Below are positions 1 through 5,347 of a stretch of DNA of 5,347 bases, one piece after another (within the stretch, counting starts at the first letter, position 1; each line of letters starts with the position of its first letter). The notes under the pieces are model-generated. The model did no database searches, was not told the DNA's origin, and worked only from the letters and a program-made list of their open reading frames with translations. Source of the stretch: Candidatus Spyradosoma merdigallinarum (GTDB lineage: Bacteria > Verrucomicrobiota > Verrucomicrobiia > Opitutales > UBA953); the NCBI GenBank assembly GCA_018713755.1, contig DVOG01000031.1:1-5347 (forward strand), read 5' to 3'. A program made the translations under genes and the position numbers.

Positions 1-23
1 TCGGAGATGTGTATAAGAGACAG
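1..23. other. Residual Nextera/Tn5 sequencing adapter (non-genomic)
   Basis: Bases 5-23 are identical to the 19-bp Tn5 mosaic end used in Nextera libraries (AGATGTGTATAAGAGACAG), and bases 1-4 (TCGG) match the last bases of the read-2 adapter arm that precedes it. It sits exactly at the contig end and interrupts the permease gene, so it is an untrimmed library artefact, not a native transposon end. The organism's own sequence starts at about base 24. Any reading frame that begins or ends inside these bases is artificial. Confidence 0.97.
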
Positions 24-1488
24 GTTCGGCGGCGGGCGGCTCCGTTTTTTCTTCCGAAACGGGAACGGCGGCGACGTCATCTTTGCGCGCCGTGCCCGGC
101 ATCGAAAGGAAAATCATGGCGCACAGGCACAGCACCGGGAAAAGAATCGGCAGGCTGAAGCGGAAAATGTAGCCGAAAAACGTCGGCATTTTCACTCTTC
201 CCGCCTCGGCGATGGATTTGACCATGAAATTCGGCCCGTTCCCGATGTAGGAAAGCGCACCGAAGAAAACCGATCCGAGCGAGACGGCGACGACGAGCAG
301 GTTGTACTCGTGGTTGCTCGACGTCGTCATCCATTCCACCTGCGCCGCTTCGGGAATTTCCTCGGGAACGAGGCTGCGGATCAGATCGAAAAAGTTGGCG
401 TAAGTCGGCGTGTTGTCCAAGACGCCCGAAAGCGTTCCCGCCGCGAAGAAATAGTGCGCGGGCGTCGTCAGCGCCGCGCCGATTTCCTCGCCGTGCGTCG
501 TCAGGTAGGCGAGCGCGGGAACCATCGTCAGAAAGATGCCGACGAACAGAAAAGCCACCTCGCGAATCGGCTCGAACGAAAAATTGTTCTCCGCGTGAAT
601 CTCGGGCCGCGTCCGAAAATAGGACGCCGCCGCCGCCGCGACCATCACGATTTCGCGGACGAAATACGTCTCGAGCAGCTCGCGCGCGGGCGCGGGAACC
701 TGCCCCGGCAAAAACACCGCGCAGACCACGACCAGCAGCCAGCCGATGTTTTTCGCGCCGCGCACGGAACACATCATCCTCGCCGCCGATTTTTCCGCGG
801 CAAGCCCGCGCGCTCCCGCCTTGCGGAAACTGCGCAGATCCATCAGGTAAAAAACGCCCAGCAGCGAGGCGACGACGAACGCCCACGGCAGATTCGCGTG
901 CTCGAAAACCCAGAAGAAATCCACGCCGCGCAAATAGCCGATGTAAAGCGGCGGATCGCCGATCGGCGTCAGCGCGCCGCCCACGTTGGACACGATGAAA
1001 ATGAAGAAAACGATGTGGAACGCCGAAAGCCGGTAGCGGTTCATGCGCATCCACGGGCGAATCAGCACCATTGACGCGCCCGTCGTGCCGATCACGTTCG
1101 AGAGCAGCGCGCCGAACAGCAGAAAAATCACGTTGGTCTTCGGCGTCGCCTCCCCGTTGAGCGTTATCGTGATCCCGCCGGAAATCACGAAAAGCGAGCC
1201 CACCAGCGCGATGAACGAAACGTATTCCTTGACGGAATGCCACACGTCGTGCGCGCCGCCGGGAACGAGCCAAACGTAATACGCGGCGACGACCAGCCCC
1301 GCCGCGATCGAAATCGCGGGATAAAACCGCTCCCAGAACCGCTTCAGCTTTTTCCCCGCGAGCGGCATCATCGCGATCATCACGAGAAGCAGAATGAACG
1401 GCGCGGACATCCACAGCTGCACCGCGTCGTGCCGGCTGAGATCCGCCGCCGCGAAAATTCCCCAAAGACCTGAGCTTTCCGTAAACAT
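24..1488 (-). CDS. NhaD/CitMHS-type Na+/H+ antiporter-like permease, 3' end missing
   Basis: This is an inner-membrane ion transporter of the ArsB/NhaD (IT) superfamily, commonly annotated as sodium:proton antiporter or CitMHS-type permease. The minus-strand frame from ATG 1488 gives 488 genomic codons with no stop before the adapter. Hydrophobic helices fill most of it. Family-type motifs are SNVGGALTPIGDPP (about residues 167-180), then YIGYLRGVDFFW; LDNTPTYANFF (357-367), a likely re-entrant hairpin; and SYIGNGPNFMVKSIAEAG (414-431). The end, KDDVAAVPVSEEKTEPPAAE (469-488), is a charged, proline-rich tail after the last helix, so probably only a few residues are lost. The start is chosen because it gives a short extramembrane N-terminus before the first helix (about 27-41); no good Shine-Dalgarno is seen. 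It lies 104 bases downstream of kdsA on the same strand, beyond a terminator. Substrate (Na+/H+ versus a carboxylate) cannot be settled from sequence; antiporter is the likelier reading. Confidence 0.88.
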
Positions 1489-1510
1489 ACGCAACGGAAA
1501 ATTTTTTCAC

Positions 1511-1553
1511 AAAAACGTTCCCGCGGCAAGCCCAACCGCCCCGCGCGGGAACG
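1511..1553 (-). terminator. Rho-independent terminator after kdsA, built from an inverted octamer pair
   Basis: Read on the minus strand, CGTTCCCGCG (1553-1544) pairs perfectly with CGCGGGAACG (1525-1516) around an 18-base loop, followed at once by TTTTT (1515-1511). A 10-bp GC-rich stem plus a U tract starting 40 bases past the kdsA stop is the classic intrinsic terminator layout. There is no T tract on the plus-strand side, so it is one-directional. Both stem arms are copies of the dispersed CGGGAACG element. The permease start codon is only 22 bases past the T tract, so that gene needs either read-through or a promoter overlapping this hairpin. Confidence 0.72.
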
Positions 1554-1592
1554 CGCCCGCACCTGCCCTTGCGCGCGCGATTCGTCCGCGCG

Positions 1593-2393
1593 TCAGCGGC
1601 TCTTCCGCACGACGCTCCAGATGTCGAGACAATCGGAAATCAGCGCGCCGAGCTCGGTCAGCGGAAGCTGCGTCGCCGCGTCGGAAATCGCCTTCGCCGG
1701 CTCGGGATGCGTTTCGACGAACAGCCCGTCCGCTCCCGCGGCGACGGCGGCGCGCGCCAGCGCGGGAACGAACTCGCGCTGCCCGCCGGAAGCGCCCATC
1801 ATCGCGCCGGGAAGCTGCACGCTGTGCGTCGCGTCCATGACGGTCGGGCTTCCCGTCGTTCCCATGATGGAAAACGAACGCATGTCGACGACGAGGTTCT
1901 GGTAGCCGAACGCGGTCCCGCGGTCCGTGAGCCAAATTTCCCGCGCGCCGGAGAGCGCGAGCTTATCGTGAACGTAGCGCATTTCCTGCGGCGAAAGGAA
2001 CTGCCCTTTCTTCACGTTCACGCAACGCCCGGTTTTCGCCGCGGCGACGAGGAGATCCGTCTGCCGGCAAAGAAACGCGGGAATCTGCAGCACGTCGCAG
2101 ACCTGCGCGACGCGCTCGCACTGCGCCGGCTCGTGAATGTCCGTCAGCACGGGAAAATCGTATTCGCGCTTCACCATGCCGAGCAGCTCCAGCCCGGCGT
2201 CCATTCCCGGTCCGCGCGCGCCGGAAAGCGAAGTGCGGTTCGCCTTGTCGAAAGACCCCTTGAAAACGATGTTCAGCTGCGGGAACGCGGAACGCAGTTC
2301 CGCGAGCTTGCCTGCGACTTCGCGGCAAATCTTTTCGCACTCGAGCGAGCAAGGTCCGGCAATCAGCAAAAATCGGCGGGAATCGTAAATCAT
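1593..2393 (-). CDS. kdsA: 3-deoxy-8-phosphooctulonate (KDO-8-P) synthase, metal-dependent class
   Basis: KdsA condenses phosphoenolpyruvate with arabinose 5-phosphate to KDO 8-phosphate, a cytoplasmic step toward the KDO of the lipopolysaccharide inner core. The product is 266 residues, close to the family's 260-285. Hallmarks in order are IAGPCSLE (11-18), FKGSFDKANRTS (44-55), GPGMDAGL (61-68), TDIHEP (84-89), IPAFLCRQTDLL (104-115), KTGRCVNVKKGQF (120-132), DRGTAFGYQNLVVDM (157-171), DATHSVQLPG (187-196) and ETHPEP (227-232). Cys15, His190, Glu227 and Asp238 match the four metal ligands known in Aquifex aeolicus KdsA (Cys11, His185, Glu222, Asp233). Enterobacterial metal-independent KdsA has Asn instead of the Cys. 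The start MIYDSRRFLL is chosen because the longer open frame upstream is only antisense to mnmM. It lies 50 bases after mnmM, probably in one transcript, and ends at the hairpin terminator. Kdo-transferring or activating genes are not in view. Confidence 0.96.
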   Translation of the reverse strand: MIYDSRRFLLIAGPCSLECEKICREVAGKLAELRSAFPQLNIVFKGSFDKANRTSLSGARGPGMDAGLELLGMVKREYDFPVLTDIHEPAQCERVAQVCDVLQIPAFLCRQTDLLVAAAKTGRCVNVKKGQFLSPQEMRYVHDKLALSGAREIWLTDRGTAFGYQNLVVDMRSFSIMGTTGSPTVMDATHSVQLPGAMMGASGGQREFVPALARAAVAAGADGLFVETHPEPAKAISDAATQLPLTELGALISDCLDIWSVVRKSR

Positions 2394-2443
2394 GACGCTT
2401 TTCAATTTTCCTTGCGGGAACGCGCGAGGCAACGAAAAAAATC

Positions 2444-3040
2444 TCACGCCGGTCCCGCGCCGCGCGCCCGCTTCACGACGCCCGCCCACCAGGGTTCGAC
2501 GGGATTGTGCGCCCCGCAAAGAAAAAGCTCCGCGTCCCCGTTCCCGCGCATTTTTTCCAGCCATGCGTCGACCTGCGCGGATTCCTCGAAACCGCCCTCG
2601 TGCCGCGCGTAAACCGTCAGCGAAATGAAGCCGCCCGGTGCGAGCAGCGCCCACGCCGCGTCCAGCGCGCGCAGCGTCGTCTCCGCGCGCGTCTTCACGC
2701 GGCGGTCGCTGCGCGGCAGGTAGCCGAGATTGAAGAACACGGCGTCCGCGGTTCCGAGCCGCGCGGACCCGAGCCGTTCCGCCATGTTTTCGTGCCCGCA
2801 CAAGTGCAGCGAAACGCGCCCGGAAAGCCCGCTCCTTTCGAGGCGTTCCCGCGTCGCCTCGAGCGCTTCCGGCTGCACGTCGAACGCGTCGACGCGTCCC
2901 GCCGTTCCCGCGATTTCCGCGAGAAACTCCGTGTCGTGCCCGTTCCCGGCCGTCGCGTCGACGAAAAATCCGCCGGCGCGCAGCCGTTCCCGCGCGAAGC
3001 CGTGCGCGAACGCCGCGAGGTTGATTTTCATGCGCCTCAT
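2444..3040 (-). CDS. mnmM: MnmM (YtqB)-type SAM-dependent tRNA methyltransferase
   Basis: This is a class I SAM-dependent methyltransferase of the rRNA_methylase/YtqB family. The Bacillus subtilis and Staphylococcus aureus members (MnmM) methylate nm5s2U to mnm5s2U at the tRNA wobble position. The product is 198 residues, near the family's 185-195. Visible motifs are the SAM-binding loop FVDATAGNGHDTEFLAE (26-42), acidic strand-2 end DAFDVQPEAL (51-60), FFNLGYLPRSD (102-112), KTRAETTLRAL (116-126), LLAPGGFISLTVYARHEGG (132-150), and a closing NPVEPWWAGVVKR (179-191) like the family's substrate-side tail. ATG 3040 is used; a second in-frame ATG at 3031 would remove three residues and cannot be excluded, since neither has a well-placed Shine-Dalgarno (a weak GGAA lies about 10 bases before 3040). 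It is divergent from sppA and leads into kdsA. Family assignment is firm; the exact modification is inferred from homologues. Confidence 0.9.
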   Translation of the reverse strand: MRRMKINLAAFAHGFARERLRAGGFFVDATAGNGHDTEFLAEIAGTAGRVDAFDVQPEALEATRERLERSGLSGRVSLHLCGHENMAERLGSARLGTADAVFFNLGYLPRSDRRVKTRAETTLRALDAAWALLAPGGFISLTVYARHEGGFEESAQVDAWLEKMRGNGDAELFLCGAHNPVEPWWAGVVKRARGAGPA

Positions 3041-3134
3041 CAAATCACGTTCCGCGGGAAATGGACATGCGATTTTTTTCGCAGCGAGAAATAACGCTCG
3101 CGCGGAAACGGACTCCGGCGTAGATTTTCCGGCG
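3041..3134. promoter_or_regulatory. Divergent intergenic region between mnmM and sppA
   Basis: These 94 bases lie between two divergent start codons and so must hold, or lie close to, promoters for both the mnmM-kdsA block and the sppA-SMUG1 block. The stretch is more AT-rich in its middle than the flanking genes (runs of T near 3072-3079 and AAATAA near 3089-3094). Short imperfect hairpins (GCGA with TCGC around T's; GCGAG with CTCGC around 3083-3101) are seen but are too weak to name as operators. No convincing -35/-10 pair stands out on either strand. The assignment rests on gene orientation, not on a recognised motif. Confidence 0.45.
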
Positions 3135-5054
3135 ATGAAAGCCTTCCTGAAGCAAATCGCCGCAAGTTTCCTCGGCTCCTGCCTTTCGGCGGGAGCGCTC
3201 GCCGCCGCGGGATTTTTCATTCTCGTCGCCGCCGTCGGATTCTTCGTCAAAGCGCTCGTTTCCGAATTCGACAAAGGTCTTTACCGCTTCGGCACGCAGA
3301 CGGAGACCGTTCCCGTGCGGAGCGGCTCCGTGCTCGTCATCGACCTCTCGCGCGGCTTTTCGGATTCGCCGACGTTTTCCCCGGCGAACACGCCCGGCTT
3401 TTTTTCGGGAACGAAAGGACGCTTCGGACTGCTTGACACGATTCTCGCGCTTGAAACCGCCCGCCGCGACGACGACGTGCTCGCCGTGCTGCTGCTCGGC
3501 GGAGATTTTTCCGGCGGAAACGGCTTCGCCTCGACCGTCGAGTTGCGCGACGCGCTGCTGAGTTTCCGCGCCGGCAGCGAAAAGCCGGTTTTCGCCTATC
3601 TGCCCTCGCCGACCTACAAGGATTACCTGCTGGCGACGGCGGCAGACGAAGTCTGGATCCACCCGTTCGCCGAACTCCCGCTCTGCGGGCTTTCCTCCGA
3701 AGGGCTTTATTTCAAGGACGCATTCGAAAAAATCGGGCTCGGCGTCCAAATCACGCGCGTCGGCACGCACAAATCCGCCGTCGAGCCGCTGATTTCAAAC
3801 ACGATGAGCGCCGAAGACCGCGCCCAGCGCAAACGCCTCGTCGACGCCGCGTGGAACCGCACGCTGCGCCACATTCTCACCGAACGCGCCAGCGGAAAAG
3901 ACGAAGCCGGGCGCGCCGCCCTCGAAAAGAATTTCGCCGAGGCCGTCGCCTCCCGCGGTCTCGTTCCCGCGCAGGAAGCCGTCGAAAAGGATTTCGTCGA
4001 TGCCGCGCTTTACGAAGACGAAATGCTCGAGCGCATGACGGCGCTCGCGGGAACGGACGAAGAGACGCGCACGTTCCCGCAAATCGCGCTCGAGGACTAT
4101 CTGCGCGCGCGCGGCATCGCCGCGGAACCGCCGCTCAACGCCGCCGTTCCCGCGCCCGCGGAAAACAGCGTCGCCGTCGTCTACGCCGAAGGCGAAATCG
4201 TCAACGGCGTCGGCTCGAACGCGGACGTCGGCGGGCAATGGTTTTCCCGCGCGCTGCGGGAACTGCGCGGCGACGACGCGGTGAAGGCCGTCGTGCTGCG
4301 CGTCAACAGCCCAGGCGGTTCCGTTTTCGCCAGCGAACAAATTCGCCGCGAGGCGGAACTTCTCGCGCGGACGAAGCCGCTCGTCGTCTCCATGGGCGAC
4401 GTCGCCGCCAGCGGCGGCTACTGGATTTCCGTTCCCGCGGAAAAAGTCTTCGCCGACCCGCTGACGGTCACCGGCTCCATCGGCGTTTTCGGCGTGCTTT
4501 TCAACTTGGAAAAGCTCGGCGAAAAAATCGGCGTCGCCTCCGCCGCCGCGACGACCGGTCCGTTCGCTGAACTCGACACGCTGCGCCGCGCGAAAACGCC
4601 CGCGGAAATGGCGGTTTTCCAAAAGGCGACCGATGACATTTACGGGAAATTCCTTCGCCTCGTCGCGGACGCGCGCGGCATGAGCGTCGCCGACGTCGAC
4701 GCCGTCGCGCAAGGCCAGGTTTGGACCGGGCTTCACGCGAAAACGCTGAATCTCGTCGATGAATTCGGCGGGCTGACCGACGCGCTGGCGTTCGCGCGCC
4801 GCGCCGCCGGCCTCGGCGAGGACGCGCCCGTCGTCTCCGTTCCCGGCGAAATCAACCGCCTCCAGCCGCTTTTCGACTTGACCGACGACCGGCCCGCGCC
4901 CGTCGCCTTCGCGGGAACGGATTTCGCGAAAAACGCCGATCCCGCGACGCGCGCCTTCGCCGAAAGCCTCCGCCGCCTCGCGGCACGCCTGCGCGCGTTC
5001 AACGACCCGAACGGCCTTTACGCGCGGCTGCCTTTCGACGTTCCCGCCGAATGA
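3135..5054 (+). CDS. sppA: Signal peptide peptidase SppA, 67K two-domain type
   Basis: SppA is a membrane-anchored serine protease of family S49 that cleaves signal peptides left in the membrane after secretion. The product is 639 residues, like the 618-residue E. coli enzyme with tandem S49 domains. An N-terminal uncleaved anchor helix spans about 16-42 after a short basic start (MKAFLKQ). The N-terminal domain contains YKDYLLATAADEVWIHP (161-177) and the catalytic lysine in RVGTHKSAVEPLI (208-220), Lys213, equivalent to E. coli Lys209. The C-terminal domain carries VLRVNSPGGSVFASEQI (387-403) and the nucleophile in MGDVAASGGYWIS (420-432), Ser426, equivalent to E. coli Ser409, then TVTGSIGVFG (444-453). 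The Lys/Ser dyad is therefore intact. ATG 3135 is chosen because it places the anchor at the terminus; the open frame further upstream is antisense to mnmM. No clear Shine-Dalgarno is seen. A SMUG1 gene follows after 22 bases. Confidence 0.96.
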   Translation: MKAFLKQIAASFLGSCLSAGALAAAGFFILVAAVGFFVKALVSEFDKGLYRFGTQTETVPVRSGSVLVIDLSRGFSDSPTFSPANTPGFFSGTKGRFGLLDTILALETARRDDDVLAVLLLGGDFSGGNGFASTVELRDALLSFRAGSEKPVFAYLPSPTYKDYLLATAADEVWIHPFAELPLCGLSSEGLYFKDAFEKIGLGVQITRVGTHKSAVEPLISNTMSAEDRAQRKRLVDAAWNRTLRHILTERASGKDEAGRAALEKNFAEAVASRGLVPAQEAVEKDFVDAALYEDEMLERMTALAGTDEETRTFPQIALEDYLRARGIAAEPPLNAAVPAPAENSVAVVYAEGEIVNGVGSNADVGGQWFSRALRELRGDDAVKAVVLRVNSPGGSVFASEQIRREAELLARTKPLVVSMGDVAASGGYWISVPAEKVFADPLTVTGSIGVFGVLFNLEKLGEKIGVASAAATTGPFAELDTLRRAKTPAEMAVFQKATDDIYGKFLRLVADARGMSVADVDAVAQGQVWTGLHAKTLNLVDEFGGLTDALAFARRAAGLGEDAPVVSVPGEINRLQPLFDLTDDRPAPVAFAGTDFAKNADPATRAFAESLRRLAARLRAFNDPNGLYARLPFDVPAE

Positions 5055-5076
5055 TTTTTCCCCGATTCCGACGACG

Positions 5077-5347
5077 ATGAACGCCTGCAGCCTGAACCGC
5101 GCGGAAATGCTCGTCGCGGCGACACGGGAACTCTCCGCCGCCGCGGACGCGCTGAACTTTTCCGATCCCGTCGCCTGCGTCTACAACCCGCTCGACTACG
5201 CGCGGGAACCGCACGAAGCCTATCTGCGCCGCTACGGGAACGGCAAAAAGCGCGTCGTTTTTCTCGGCATGAATCCGGGGCCCTTCGGCATGGCGCAGAC
5301 GGGCGTTCCCTTCGGCGAAATCGGCGCGGTGCGGGACTGGCTCGGCA
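5077..5347 (+). CDS. smug1: SMUG1-family uracil-DNA glycosylase, N-terminal part (cut by window edge)
   Basis: SMUG1 enzymes remove uracil, and in animals 5-hydroxymethyluracil, from DNA as the first step of base-excision repair. Ninety codons are present from ATG 5077. Residues 62-89, FLGMNPGPFGMAQTGVPFGE then IGAVRDWL, are nearly identical to the catalytic motif 1 region of vertebrate SMUG1. Asn66 in GMNPGP corresponds to the water-activating Asn85 of the human enzyme. Upstream, FSDPVACVYNPLDYAREPHEAYLRRYG (28-54) matches the conserved N-terminal region before this strand (PVAYVYNPLDYA-type). Motif 2 (HPSPR-like with the catalytic His) lies outside the window, so activity cannot be judged. 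The family is usually about 240-270 residues, so about two thirds is missing. The start is 22 bases after the sppA stop, which suggests co-transcription; no Shine-Dalgarno is evident. Confidence 0.93.
   Translation, partial: MNACSLNRAEMLVAATRELSAAADALNFSDPVACVYNPLDYAREPHEAYLRRYGNGKKRVVFLGMNPGPFGMAQTGVPFGEIGAVRDWLG

Larger units (their letters stand above)
60..5242. repeat. Dispersed octamer repeat CGGGAACG / CGTTCCCG (26 copies)
   Basis: Hand scanning finds 26 copies of the octamer. CGGGAACG on the plus strand starts at 60, 363, 1260, 1546, 1763, 2280, 2415, 3406, 4048, 4912 and 5235. Its complement CGTTCCCG starts at 237, 433, 1516, 2539, 2844, 2903, 2941, 2985, 3308, 3962, 4072, 4145, 4430, 4838 and 5039. 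Seven more sites keep the GGGAAC core with a changed flank. An extra 5' G is common, giving GCGGGAACG. At about 64% GC the octamer is expected less than once in a window this size on both strands. Copies lie in all reading frames, on both strands and in intergenic DNA, so no single protein motif explains them. The element is not palindromic. Its role is unknown; see the findings. Confidence 0.85.

Noticed and set aside
7..1074. Long plus-strand open frame of 355 codons starting in the adapter
   Set aside because: Its start lies in adapter sequence, the product is Arg/His-rich with no fold-like pattern, and it is antisense to the clear permease frame. It is a product of high GC and strong codon bias.
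77..1510. Minus-strand open frame of 477 codons starting MKKFSVAYVYGKL
   Set aside because: It is out of frame with the permease on the same strand and gives an Arg/Gly/Ala-rich sequence without hydrophobic segments; the frame from 1488 shows transporter helices and family motifs.
1501..1529. Possible permease promoter on the minus strand: TTGCCG (1529-1524), 17-base gap, AAAAAT (1506-1501)
   Set aside because: The -10 match is only 4 of 6, the leader would be only a few bases, and it overlaps the terminator stem. It is possible but not supported enough to annotate.
2394..2443. Possible terminator between mnmM and kdsA using the octamer at 2415
   Set aside because: Only a 4-bp TTGC/GCAA stem can form, and the T run lies before it rather than after it on the minus strand. 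The two genes are more likely co-transcribed.
2394..2801. N-terminal extension of KdsA up to 2801
   Set aside because: The extra 136 residues overlap mnmM on the same strand in another frame, are Arg/Ala-rich, and have no counterpart in KdsA, whose family N-terminus fits the ATG at 2393.
2844..2992. Spaced repeats that could suggest a CRISPR-like array
   Set aside because: The repeat unit is only 8-9 bases, spacing is irregular (59, 38 and 44), and it lies within an intact coding gene.
2730..3134. N-terminal extension of SppA up to 2730
   Set aside because: It is antisense to mnmM and would place the membrane anchor helix about 150 residues inside; ATG 3135 gives the expected anchor at the start.
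3795..4736. Minus-strand open frames opposite sppA (3045-3770 and 3795-4736) and the plus-strand frame 3851-4570
   Set aside because: All shadow the sppA coding frame, have Arg/Gly/Glu/Asp-rich composition with no recognisable motif, and sppA shows intact S49 catalytic residues.

Overview
This window reads as one end of a contig from a Gram-negative, GC-rich bacterium (roughly 62-65% GC by eye). KdsA implies lipopolysaccharide, hence an outer membrane. The combination of a SMUG1-type uracil-DNA glycosylase, a two-domain SppA, an MnmM-type methyltransferase and start codons without clear Shine-Dalgarno sequences points loosely to the PVC group (Verrucomicrobiota, Lentisphaerota or Kiritimatiellota). 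That placement is an inference, not something the sequence proves. The first 23 bases are not genomic: they are a Nextera/Tn5 transposase adapter remnant left in the assembly.

Layout: a leftward block on the minus strand runs, in transcription order, mnmM (tRNA wobble-uridine methyltransferase, 3040-2444), kdsA (KDO-8-phosphate synthase, 2393-1593), a hairpin terminator (1553-1511), then a 12-helix-class ion/H+ antiporter-like permease (from 1488, cut by the contig end). A 94-base divergent intergenic region (3041-3134) separates it from a rightward block: sppA (signal peptide peptidase, 3135-5054), followed after 22 bases by the first 90 codons of a SMUG1-family uracil-DNA glycosylase (5077 to the window edge). 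The two end genes are partial. All three complete genes have intact reading frames and family-typical key residues.

Functionally the genes are housekeeping: envelope lipid A/core synthesis (kdsA), membrane protein quality control (sppA), ion homeostasis (permease), tRNA decoding (mnmM) and base-excision repair (SMUG1). No mobile element, CRISPR array, tRNA or rRNA was seen.

The most unusual signal is not a gene. The octamer CGGGAACG (or its complement CGTTCCCG) occurs 26 times by hand count in 5.3 kb, and its hexamer core GGGAAC 33 times, on both strands, in all reading frames and in intergenic DNA; well under one octamer would be expected by composition. Synonymous codons appear bent to fit it (13 of 13 Val-Pro pairs are GTT CCC). 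One inverted pair of it forms the stem of the kdsA terminator, as uptake sequences do in Neisseria and Haemophilus. It resembles a DNA-uptake-sequence-like or HIP1-like genome-wide repeat and is the best candidate for something undescribed.
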